A stretch of 64,000 bases of DNA from Stieleria sp. JC731 (GTDB taxonomy: Bacteria; Planctomycetota; Planctomycetia; Pirellulales; Pirellulaceae), in assembly GCF_020966635.1 (NCBI RefSeq), contig NZ_JAJKFQ010000029.1, positions 372,001 to 436,000 of the forward strand, written 5' to 3'. Position numbers and translations under genes: made by a program. This document shows positions 54,842-63,194 of the stretch, in pieces. Every line of letters starts with the position of its first letter. Position 1 is the stretch's first letter. The notes beneath the pieces were generated by a model. That model had not been told where the DNA came from. It did no database searches and saw only the letters and a list, made by a program, of their open reading frames with translations.

Positions 54842-55738
54842 ATGAATGATGCTGATTCGGAACCGCCCCGCATCCCGGAGCCCGATCCAGATCATTCTCA
54901 CAACGATGCCTGCCTCGTTCAGATCTACCCGGCCAACGTTATTAACGGCATGGTACGAATTGAAGTCGAGGACTTCATCATCGGACGTCAACACGATTGT
55001 GAATTGACGCTTGAAGACCCATCCGTTGCCGATCATCACGCCAAGATTTCTCGTTCTCCTGAAGGATTTCGGATTAGCGATCTCGGTAGCGAAAGCGGGA
55101 CGTTCGTTGGCGATCACCCGGCGGATTCGTCTGTCTTGCGATCCGGTGACACGGTGCGTGTCGGAACGTTTCTATTCAAATACCTTTCAGCGGGCAGTAT
55201 TGAATCGCAGTATCACGCAACACTCTATTCCGCTTTGACGCGTGACGCTTTGACAGGAACCATGAATCAGCGTTACCTGCTGGAAACGCTGGAACGATCA
55301 ATCGCCGCGGCGCTTCGCCAGAACAGCCCGCTATCGGTCGTTATGATTGACATTGATCACTTCAAGACGATCAACGATCAATTCGGACACTTGATCGGCG
55401 ATGCCGTACTGAAGGAATTCGGCTCTCGGCTGATTCAAACATGTCGGCGTGACGATATGGTTGCTCGTTACGGCGGTGAAGAGTTCTGTTTGCTACTCTC
55501 CGCGACCGATGCCAAAGATGCAGTCGATAGTGCCCAAATGTGTCGACAAGCCATTCGCGAATCTGCTTTCTCGACCAGCCAAGGTGAGATCGCAGTCACG
55601 GCTAGCTTTGGTGTCGCATGCTTGGCCCCCGACCAACCCGAATCAGCACAGACACTGCTGCGACGCGCTGACGAGCAAATGTATTTGGCTAAAAGAGCCG
55701 GACGTGATCGCGTCTGCGGCCCGGCTGCAACAGCGTGA
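54842..55738 (+). CDS. Diguanylate cyclase with FHA domain
   Basis: A 298-residue protein. An acidic N-terminus is followed by an FHA domain (about 25-110: FIIGRQHDCELTLEDPSVADHHAKISR, SESGTFVGD), which reads phosphothreonine. A GGDEF domain (about 125-290) follows: DALTGTMNQRYLLETLE, VVMIDIDHFKTINDQFGHLIGDAVLKEF, and the active site RYGGEEF. An RxxD inhibitory site is present (RRDD five residues before RYGGEEF). It makes c-di-GMP from GTP, and the FHA part suggests control by a Ser/Thr kinase. ATG 54842 is used; the frame is open to 54713. It may act on the nearby EPS operon. Confidence 0.9.
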   Translation: MNDADSEPPRIPEPDPDHSHNDACLVQIYPANVINGMVRIEVEDFIIGRQHDCELTLEDPSVADHHAKISRSPEGFRISDLGSESGTFVGDHPADSSVLRSGDTVRVGTFLFKYLSAGSIESQYHATLYSALTRDALTGTMNQRYLLETLERSIAAALRQNSPLSVVMIDIDHFKTINDQFGHLIGDAVLKEFGSRLIQTCRRDDMVARYGGEEFCLLLSATDAKDAVDSAQMCRQAIRESAFSTSQGEIAVTASFGVACLAPDQPESAQTLLRRADEQMYLAKRAGRDRVCGPAATA

Positions 55739-55788
55739 TTGACTCGCGACACCGAATCTACGCCAAACCGCGATCGGACAACCTGATG

Positions 55789-56700
55789 CTAGGTGAGGCC
55801 AACTTCGTGGATGTTCTTTCGTACCGCTTCGGCTGAATGTTTGAATGCGGACTGCTCCTCCTCACTTAGCGGCGGATGAAGGATTCGAGTCACTCCTTGG
55901 CGACCGATCACTGTTGGCAACGACAAACAGACATCGTCGACACCACAAAATCCGTCTACAAGGACGCTTAACGGAATCGTATGGCGCAAGTCGTAAACGA
56001 TCGAATCGAGGATTAACATGGTGGCCATCGCGACCCCATAGTTGGTAAAACCCTTTAGCTGAGCGACTTTGTACCCCATCCCCACGGTCTGCCGAAAAAT
56101 CTCTTCGGTGACTTCGTCCGAAATGAATGTCTCACCGCCGGTCATCGCGACGGACTTGGCAGCGAACTGCGTATCACCATGCTCACCCAAAATGTAGGCG
56201 CGAATGTCGTCCGAGTGGATTTGCAGTTTCTCTGATAACATCGCACGATACCGAACACTATCAAGCAACGTTCCCGTCCCGATCACTCTGCTGGCAGGAA
56301 ACCCAGACAGTTGGATCGCCGCATACGTCAGCATGTCGACCGGATTGGTCACCACAATCAGAATCGCGTCGGGACTACCAGCGGCAAGTTCTGGTACCCA
56401 TTCCTTCAGAAGCTGATAGTTCTCTTCAGCCAACTCGGTTCGCTTTCGCAGCGCATCGCCATAGGGAATCGACGCGGTAAAGACGATAATGTCGGACCCC
56501 TTCGCGTCGGCGATTTCACCAGCACGAATTTTCATGTTCGTGTTCCGCAAGGCACTCGCATGACAGAGGTCCAAAGCGTCGCCTTCGGCTTTTTCAGGCG
56601 TGCGATTCACCAACAGCAGTTCGTCAGCGATCGGGTTCATGACGCAAGCGAATGCGATCGCTGACCCCACCCGTCCTGTGCCTACGATAGTAATCTTCAT
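55789..56700 (-). CDS. NAD-dependent malate/lactate dehydrogenase family protein
   Basis: A 303-residue enzyme. It has the NAD site ITIVGTGRVGSAIAFA, the Asp/Asn region VVTNPVDMLTYAA with GFPASRVIGTGTLLDSVRYR, and the catalytic His in LGEHGDTQFAAKS. The mobile substrate-specificity loop reads ASIPYGDALRKRTEL, not the usual NQKPGETRLDL of malate or lactate dehydrogenases, so the substrate is not clear. It is 59 bases downstream of the amidohydrolase gene on the same strand and may end that operon. It converges on the diguanylate cyclase. Confidence 0.85.
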   Translation of the reverse strand: MKITIVGTGRVGSAIAFACVMNPIADELLLVNRTPEKAEGDALDLCHASALRNTNMKIRAGEIADAKGSDIIVFTASIPYGDALRKRTELAEENYQLLKEWVPELAAGSPDAILIVVTNPVDMLTYAAIQLSGFPASRVIGTGTLLDSVRYRAMLSEKLQIHSDDIRAYILGEHGDTQFAAKSVAMTGGETFISDEVTEEIFRQTVGMGYKVAQLKGFTNYGVAMATMLILDSIVYDLRHTIPLSVLVDGFCGVDDVCLSLPTVIGRQGVTRILHPPLSEEEQSAFKHSAEAVRKNIHEVGLT

Positions 56701-56759
56701 CCGTGTTTCTAATTCAATGCCCGGGGATAGAAATCAGTCAGCATGCACAAAACGTGCTA

Positions 56760-58088
56760 CTACTTATTTGCCTTTTGTTGCTGATACTTGGTGCGATACT
56801 TTGCGGCAAGCGATTTATGCTTGCTTCCCAAGTCGACCTTTGCTCCGCGAATAAAGGCATGTGTCACATTCGATTCGGTCTCTAAGATGTTCCCATCACA
56901 GACAAACAAAGTGGCGTCTTTTCCGTTGGCGACCGATCCGACACGATCTGCGATTCCCATGATTCGACATGGGGCGAGCGTGATCGCCTCAATCGCCTTT
57001 TTCTCTGGCAATCCATAGGCAACTGCGACGGCCGCATGATATGGCAGATTGCGAGCCGCCGATGCTCCTCCGGGGTTTCCAGCCCCCGGACCGCCGATCG
57101 CAAATTCGACCCCGGCATCAAGCAATCGCTTTGGAAGCGTGTATGGATGATCGTATGGGTCGTCACGGCGTGCCGGTAATCGATACGTGGTTCGCACGAT
57201 CACGGGCACCGAATACTTCTTCAGTAGCGTAGCGCACTGTGGTGCGTCGTACCCACCGTAAATGATCGGACGAATGCCCTCCGAAACGCAGAACGCAATC
57301 GCGGATTCGATCTCACGTCGATCATCCGCAGCGATAATCATCGGACTCTTTCCGTCCACCACCGCGACCAAAGCTTCTAGACGCAAGTCGCTTGGCGTAG
57401 CGTCCGGTGCATCCCTTCGCGCAGCTTGATAGCGTCGAGCTTCATCCAATCGATCTGCGAGTCGTTGCAAACGTTCGTCCCGTTGTTTCGCTCGCTGTTG
57501 ATCATCGCTGGTGCGTGAATCGAAAGCTCGCCAAGAGACGACAAGTCCTGTGTCAGCTTTTAGCAACATGTCGTTGTTCGTCCAACCGTCCAACTGGATG
57601 ACCGAACTTTGTCCGCGGATATCTCCACGACGCGGAGCGATCGAAGCCAGCAACACACCGTTTGCGCGAGCGACCGGTATCAATTCGCTATCCGGGTTCA
57701 CGGCGACGTGAGGCTTTAAATTCCCGTTTTCGTTTCCAACTTCATCGGTATCGACCGTTGCCGGGGTGCTCCCGATCTCACTAAGTCCGAGGTTGGACAT
57801 CGATTCCATCAAACCCGGATAGACATGCTGCCCGTCGACGTCGATCACTTCGCATCGCTTCGGCAGTTCAACTTGCTCGCCTACCGCAATAATCTTTCCG
57901 TCTTCGAACAGCACCGTGCCATTCTCAATCACATCGCCAACGACGGTATGCACCGTTCCACCGACCAAAGCGATCGGTTTACGTTGGGGAGCACCGGGAA
58001 TCTGGTCGTGCCCATCCAGCGATGCACATTGCAACGAAAGAATCGGCAGCATCACCGCCATCAAGATTGTTGTCAGTGAACTTCTCAT
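56760..58088 (-). CDS. Exported amidohydrolase-like protein without the HxH metal motif
   Basis: A 442-residue protein with an N-terminal export segment (SLTTILMAVMLPILSLQC; the Cys might be lipidated, but the preceding Gln is not typical of a lipobox). It has the imidazolonepropionase-like composite: a beta-sandwich start (IALVGGTVHTVVGDVIENGTVLFEDGKIIAVG), the post-strand-1 position reading VYPGLMESMSNLGLSEIG in place of a GLIDxHxH motif, and a C-terminal part PCRIMGIADRVGSVANGKDATLFVCDG. The missing HxH suggests altered catalysis or a structural role. Its ATG overlaps the previous gene's stop (58085-58088). Confidence 0.82.
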   Translation of the reverse strand: MRSSLTTILMAVMLPILSLQCASLDGHDQIPGAPQRKPIALVGGTVHTVVGDVIENGTVLFEDGKIIAVGEQVELPKRCEVIDVDGQHVYPGLMESMSNLGLSEIGSTPATVDTDEVGNENGNLKPHVAVNPDSELIPVARANGVLLASIAPRRGDIRGQSSVIQLDGWTNNDMLLKADTGLVVSWRAFDSRTSDDQQRAKQRDERLQRLADRLDEARRYQAARRDAPDATPSDLRLEALVAVVDGKSPMIIAADDRREIESAIAFCVSEGIRPIIYGGYDAPQCATLLKKYSVPVIVRTTYRLPARRDDPYDHPYTLPKRLLDAGVEFAIGGPGAGNPGGASAARNLPYHAAVAVAYGLPEKKAIEAITLAPCRIMGIADRVGSVANGKDATLFVCDGNILETESNVTHAFIRGAKVDLGSKHKSLAAKYRTKYQQQKANK

Positions 58089-61000
58089 CGCTGCACCTCC
58101 TCATGTTCGTGTGCCGAATGGTCGTGATCGTCATGGTCATGCCCGTCGTGATCATGGGCATGACAGAACTCGTCGTATCGCAACCATCGGTCTTCTTCAT
58201 CGACTTCATGGTCTGCTGAATCCTCTGTCTCAACGTCTCCTGCCAAGATGTAATTGATCAGCAGCGAACGCCAACGCTGATCACGGCGACGCAGCTCTTG
58301 ATCCTGCTTCAAAGTGAACATCGGCCGGCCATCAACCCAAGTCTGCTCACATCGCGATAGTGTCGACAACGGTGGACCGCTCCAGACAACCAAGTCAGCA
58401 TCTTTGCCAATCTCCAACGATCCCACATGGTCATCAATCCGAAGCTGCATCGCGGGATTAAGCGTCACGAACTTCAACGCCTCTTCGGCTGAAACGCCTC
58501 CGTATTTCATCGCTTTGGCGGCTTCGGTATTCATGTGCCGCGCCAGTTCACGATCGTCGCTATTGAATGAAACGTTGATTCCGACTTCATGCATGATCGC
58601 GCCGTTGTCCGGAATCGCATCATAAACTTCGAACTTGTATGCCCACCAATCGGAAAAGGATGAAGCCATCGCACCGTGTGCCAACATCCGGTCAGCAACT
58701 TTGTATCCTTCAAGGATGTGCTGAAGCGTTCCGATCGTGATCTCGAATTCGTCAAGTAGATCCAGTAGCGTGACGATTTCGTCTTGGCGATAGCTATGAC
58801 AATGGATCCAGCGTTCGCCCTCTAATATTTCGGCGATCGCTTCAAGTTCCAGATCCACACGTGGTGGCAGGCTGTTGCGACGTCCGGCGGCATATCGTTG
58901 ATGAGCAGCGTTGTACTCCGCGGCGGCTAAGAAGCGATCCCGCATGATTTCCGGAACCCCCATACGGCTTCCGGGATAGCGATTCGATGGGGTTCGCGAA
59001 TTACTTCGTTTGACGTTTTCACCCAATGCAAACTTGACGCCTGCCGGAGCCTCCGCGAACTTCATGTCCTGCATCGAGTCACCCCAGCGAAGCTTGATCA
59101 CTTGATTTTGCCCACCGATGGGATTCGCAGAACCGTGAAGGATGTTCGATGAAGTCAATCCGCCAGCGAGTTGCCGATAGATGTTGATGTCGGAATTGTC
59201 GATAAAGTCTCCGACGCGGACTTCCGCAGTTACCGCTTGCCCCGATTCATTGACTCCGCCATCGGTAGCCATGTGAGAGTGGCAATCGATCAGTCCAGGA
59301 CTGAGGTGTTTGCCTTCTACGTTGATTATCTGACATCCCTTAGGCGGCTTAATCCCCGTGGCAACTTGTTTGACTTTGCCATCGACAACAAGCACATCTG
59401 CTGATTCCAGAACGCCCTGCGGACCGCACGTCCAAACGGTTGCGCCACGGAACAGAATCGCGGACTCAACAGCGATAGGATCAACAACGCCGTATCCGCC
59501 CAGTGGATAGTTGACTGTGATTTCACTTAGCGACCGAAACGTTTTCGGCTCCTTTTCGTCACCAGAGTTTTTCTTTTCTGGATCGCCATCCTTCTCCGGT
59601 TCATCAACTCGGTTCCAGGTAGGCTTGATCTGATCTCCCGAAGGAAGCCGCATCGAAACAAACAATTGAGGCAATTGCTGATCGGACGCTTTGGTGGAAA
59701 CAACGGTGACACGTGTCGGCCCCTTCGGTAAACGTGAATCGACTTTGGACAAATCAGCCCATGCCGTGATCCGATCAATCGAATGGACAAAGTTCTTCAT
59801 ATCGACTTTCTGTGGCGAAGGCGACTTCTCAGGATCGTCGTTGCTTTCGTCACTTTCATCGTCCGATTGATCATCCTCGTTGGCCGGTTGCTCTTCCGGA
59901 GAAATGACTTGTAGAAACTGGCCAGACCATTTCTGCTTGTCTTGCTTCAACCGCATTTGCAACTGGACATCGCTACCATCCCAACGAAGCTTTGCCTGCC
60001 AAAGCCCTGAAACTGGGTCATCCGAAACGTCTGGCCGGTGTTGAAAACGCTTCCCGCCAACCCAGGTTTCCAGCAACTTGGTTTTTGGATCGAACAGTTC
60101 ACCATCAGCAACGATCAAGTTTGCCAAAAAGCCGCTTTGAACTTCCCCGACGAGATGATCAACGCCGAACAATCGAGCAGGTGTGGTCGTCACTGCCGCA
60201 AGCGTTTTGTCCGGGGACAATCCGCGTTCAACAGCGGTCCGCAAATTTGCGAGAAACGACTTCGGATCATCTAAGCCGTCGCTCGTAAGACAGATGCTTG
60301 CGCCAGCGTCGGACAAACGCTTTGGGTTTTCTGGAGCAAAGTGCCAATGCATTAACTCGCGAAGTTCTACCTCGTCGGCGATCGCTTCACTAGTGACTTC
60401 AGGTGCCTTGGGAAAATCCACCGGTACGAGAATCGGGTGACCTGCAGAAACGATCGCGTCGAGGTCTCGATATTCGCGGCCGCTACCACGCAGAATCGCC
60501 TGCAAAGCAAATTCGCTTGCCATCTCCGTCGCCCGGATCGCCATCCGTTCGTTGGGCGCATCGAGAATGAATGTTCGCGTCTTTCGATCAGTTGCCAAAG
60601 TGGCGAGGTCGTCATTGCGAACCAAAGGCTGCAACCGAGGATTCGCTGCCCTGGCTTGCAAGGACGTTTCATACCAATCTGCATCCAACAGCGTTTGACG
60701 CAGTAACGCGACAGCCCCCATCGGCGAATTGGGATACTCATCGCGACGCCGATCACGGGGGACGGTTAGTTGTGCATGCTGAGCGACTTGATCGACGAGC
60801 ACCCATCCACCGCTGCTTTGGTCGATCAACACCAGACAGCTTGTGCCTTTGATGATTCCACCCCGCGGTGCAACCAGTCGCACGCCGACACCTTGCTTTC
60901 GATAGGCATCGTTCTGTGACAACTTTTGCGATGCCACGACAGCATGCCGACGCGGCATGATATTTCCGTTCCAGTGCTTCGCCCCATCATTGGGAATCTC

Positions 61001-61354
61001 CGGAACATCTATTTCGCTATATCCATCCAGGAATGCTGCGTAGACGTACTTTCCCTGACAATCGATGACCTCCGCCCCCGGCGGAATGTCAATATCATTG
61101 GCGACATCGACAATCGTCTGTCCTTGGATCAAGACGGATGTGTTTTTAGATATCTCGCCGGGCCGAACGACCACTGTCGCGTTCGTCAAACAGGTCAGCG
61201 ACAACGGGTGACTACGCAGCCCTTCAGTTGGACGGGCCTCAACCGGTGTGAAAGCCGAGGTCTTGACCGACTGTGCCAACAGGCTGGAAAGCGGCACGAA
61301 GGCAATGAGCATGCAACTCGCGAAGCATCTCAACAAACAGACAGGGTGTGGCAT
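58085..61354 (-). CDS. Exported double amidohydrolase with a His-rich C-terminal tail
   Basis: A 1089-residue secreted protein with signal peptide (about 1-27). The N-terminal half (about 55-480) is amidohydrolase-like but reads YVYAAFLDGYSEIDVP where HxH would be. A charged linker follows (about 495-530, rich in Asp, Glu and Ser). The C-terminal half has the intact motif LSPGLIDCHSHMATDGG (about 690), a HCHSYRQDEI region, NVSFNSDDRELARHMN as the final Asp region, and GSLEIGKDADLVVWSG. The last 25 residues are HAHDHDGHDHDDHDHSAHEH-like, a metal-binding tail. It is transcribed before the overlapping second amidohydrolase. Confidence 0.88.
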   Translation of the reverse strand: MPHPVCLLRCFASCMLIAFVPLSSLLAQSVKTSAFTPVEARPTEGLRSHPLSLTCLTNATVVVRPGEISKNTSVLIQGQTIVDVANDIDIPPGAEVIDCQGKYVYAAFLDGYSEIDVPEIPNDGAKHWNGNIMPRRHAVVASQKLSQNDAYRKQGVGVRLVAPRGGIIKGTSCLVLIDQSSGGWVLVDQVAQHAQLTVPRDRRRDEYPNSPMGAVALLRQTLLDADWYETSLQARAANPRLQPLVRNDDLATLATDRKTRTFILDAPNERMAIRATEMASEFALQAILRGSGREYRDLDAIVSAGHPILVPVDFPKAPEVTSEAIADEVELRELMHWHFAPENPKRLSDAGASICLTSDGLDDPKSFLANLRTAVERGLSPDKTLAAVTTTPARLFGVDHLVGEVQSGFLANLIVADGELFDPKTKLLETWVGGKRFQHRPDVSDDPVSGLWQAKLRWDGSDVQLQMRLKQDKQKWSGQFLQVISPEEQPANEDDQSDDESDESNDDPEKSPSPQKVDMKNFVHSIDRITAWADLSKVDSRLPKGPTRVTVVSTKASDQQLPQLFVSMRLPSGDQIKPTWNRVDEPEKDGDPEKKNSGDEKEPKTFRSLSEITVNYPLGGYGVVDPIAVESAILFRGATVWTCGPQGVLESADVLVVDGKVKQVATGIKPPKGCQIINVEGKHLSPGLIDCHSHMATDGGVNESGQAVTAEVRVGDFIDNSDINIYRQLAGGLTSSNILHGSANPIGGQNQVIKLRWGDSMQDMKFAEAPAGVKFALGENVKRSNSRTPSNRYPGSRMGVPEIMRDRFLAAAEYNAAHQRYAAGRRNSLPPRVDLELEAIAEILEGERWIHCHSYRQDEIVTLLDLLDEFEITIGTLQHILEGYKVADRMLAHGAMASSFSDWWAYKFEVYDAIPDNGAIMHEVGINVSFNSDDRELARHMNTEAAKAMKYGGVSAEEALKFVTLNPAMQLRIDDHVGSLEIGKDADLVVWSGPPLSTLSRCEQTWVDGRPMFTLKQDQELRRRDQRWRSLLINYILAGDVETEDSADHEVDEEDRWLRYDEFCHAHDHDGHDHDDHDHSAHEHEEVQR

Positions 61355-61533
61355 CGAATCCTCGCGGCGCTCGAGTCGACGGTTTCAGTCAAACAATCTG
61401 CCGCCAGGATAGTCGATGTTTCTCCAATGTGTTGCCTGCCGCAATCAACGGGCGACCAAGCGCCAGCTACAAAGGGATTGCGTGAGCAGCCGCTCCGAAA
61501 AAGTGTTTTTTGTCGATCAATCGCTGCGGATAA

Positions 61534-62079
61534 CTACTCCGTCACCGCTTCGTATTTGGCTGGAATCTTGTATCGGTCACTGAATACATGAACTCGATTG
61601 GTGGATTCCCCCTCGGTGGTCACGACCGGTAGCTCAGCCCCACACCAGCCCAAGATGCTCGGTTTGAAGTTCTTCACATCAAAATCTTTGCCACGCAATT
61701 GAGAGGCATACCGGCCGCTGCGTCCACCACTTAAGCAATAAACGATGACGGTTTTGTCTTTGTACTTTTGCGACTCTTTCTCAAACTGCTCCTTCGTGAT
61801 CGCACCCGGAATCAGAGACACAGCGATTTCTTTGTCTGAACGAACATCAACCAAGACGAACGAAGATTCAGCCTTTTCACCTTTCTGCTCCGCAGTCGCT
61901 TCGGCAGCTTTTTGCTTGTCCAGCATGCCTTTCAATTCCTTCACATTGATCGTCTCGACTGGGGCGAGCGATGGAAAAACGGCCCCCAACTGAGCCTGAA
62001 CCGGGCGAGAATCGAGCACCTGGAATTGAAATCCAACCAACAAGAATACGCAAACAACAACCGACGGGGATCTATTCAT
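61534..62079 (-). CDS. Secreted rhodanese-domain protein
   Basis: A 181-residue protein with signal peptide (about 1-29, ending VQA). The rhodanese fold is seen in FVLVDVRSDKEIAVSLIPGAI, and the active-site loop VYCLSGGRSGRYASQLRG carries the catalytic Cys. A Lys/Glu/Ala-rich region (about 45-70) precedes it. It may handle sulfane sulfur or act as a phosphatase-like sensor in the periplasm. It lies 179 bases upstream of the amidohydrolase operon on the same strand. A link is possible but not shown. Confidence 0.86.
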   Translation of the reverse strand: MNRSPSVVVCVFLLVGFQFQVLDSRPVQAQLGAVFPSLAPVETINVKELKGMLDKQKAAEATAEQKGEKAESSFVLVDVRSDKEIAVSLIPGAITKEQFEKESQKYKDKTVIVYCLSGGRSGRYASQLRGKDFDVKNFKPSILGWCGAELPVVTTEGESTNRVHVFSDRYKIPAKYEAVTE

Positions 62080-62457
62080 TTCAGCACTGTAAAAATTGAG
62101 TCAACGATCGGCACTGGAATTGCACCTGCTTTAGCAACGTCAGCCTACCTGGCCGGAAATCGCTTGCCGAACAGACTGAAACGATGGGCGGATCTCGCCG
62201 CCGCTACAATCGTTGGTGTTCTAAAGCGAAACCGCTAGGGCGGCAAATAGATAAATAGGTGCTAGTTTTTCTAGCTGGTGTCAGTCTACCGTGCAGGTGA
62301 TGGCGCCTGGGGCAAGGATCTGCTGGATTGGAAAGTCCGTCTTGAACGAACCTTCCGCCAACAGAAAACATTCTGTGACCATTCGCAGAAACCGATCGGC
62401 GGTGCGTTCGCCCCAATTGCAGCCGCTTGCCGTTGACACACAATCCCATGCCCACAT

Positions 62458-62463
62458 AGGAGA
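62458..62463 (+). promoter_or_regulatory. Shine-Dalgarno site AGGAGA for the small secreted protein
   Basis: AGGAGA lies seven bases before ATG 62471 and decides this start over the longer frame open from 62291. Confidence 0.7.
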
Positions 62464-62470
62464 ATTTTCG

Positions 62471-62830
62471 ATGAAACGCTTTTTGATTGCCTTGGCCTTG
62501 CTTGCGACTTTCGCGATCACTTCGGAAGTCAAAGCTCAGTACGTGACCCTACGAGCTCCCGTCGTTTCTGCACCGGTCGTCACACCGGTCCGCACCTACG
62601 CCGCTTATAGCTACCCAAGTTATGGCTATACCTACTCGGCTTACCCCAGCTATTCGGTTAGCCCAGTCGTTGTTGGTAGCGCTTACGCCACACCGGTCGT
62701 ATCCGCCCCCGTGGTAACGACGCCCGTCGTGCGGCGCCCAGGCTACCAGTTCTACTCGCCGTACGGCGGGTATGAGTACCGCACCCCCGGCCGCCCCGTT
62801 GCCAACACGATTCGTGCACTCGTGCGGTAA
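62471..62830 (+). CDS. Small secreted Tyr/Pro/Val-rich protein
   Basis: A 119-residue protein with a clean signal peptide (MKRFLIALALLATFAITSEVKA, cut near residue 22). The mature part is low-complexity: APVVSAPVVTPVRTYAAYSY, repeated Tyr-Ser-Tyr-Pro units, and a second APVVTTPVVRRPGYQFYSPYGG block. Such Tyr/Pro/Val-rich chains occur in cell-wall or surface proteins and can be cross-linked. It matches no family I recognise. It stands alone with its own strong terminator at 62974. The gap 62080-62470 shows no other gene. Confidence 0.8.
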   Translation: MKRFLIALALLATFAITSEVKAQYVTLRAPVVSAPVVTPVRTYAAYSYPSYGYTYSAYPSYSVSPVVVGSAYATPVVSAPVVTTPVVRRPGYQFYSPYGGYEYRTPGRPVANTIRALVR

Positions 62831-62973
62831 CCATAGGTACCGGTTCGGTGTTTTTTGGCACCTGTGCGGCGGCGTTCGATGATTGCAACGAATTGCACCG
62901 ACCCAAAACCAGCGCTCGACACGCGCCAGCCAACGCGGCGATGATGTCGAACCGTAACGCAGCTCAATCGCCC

Positions 62974-63009
62974 AACAGCTGGCCTCGCAAACGAGGCCAG
63001 CTGTTTTCG
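62974..63009 (+). terminator. Rho-independent terminator after the small secreted protein gene
   Basis: AACAGCTGGCCTCG (62974-62987) pairs with CGAGGCCAGCTGTT (62992-63005), a 14-bp perfect stem with a 4-base loop, followed by TTCGTTT. Confidence 0.9.
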
Positions 63010-63194
63010 TTTAATGCTCTCTCGTGAATGGCCCTCTACGTCTACTTCGCCTAAAGATGTATTCCCGCTAGGCTAACAGCCATCTTCGATAGAGCCGCGG
63101 GCACCGTCGATAGAGCCACAGGTGCGCCAGCACGGTTCGGTGTCTCGATTCTGTCGAAGCGACAAATCGGCATTTACACGAGCAGGCGGTCCGC

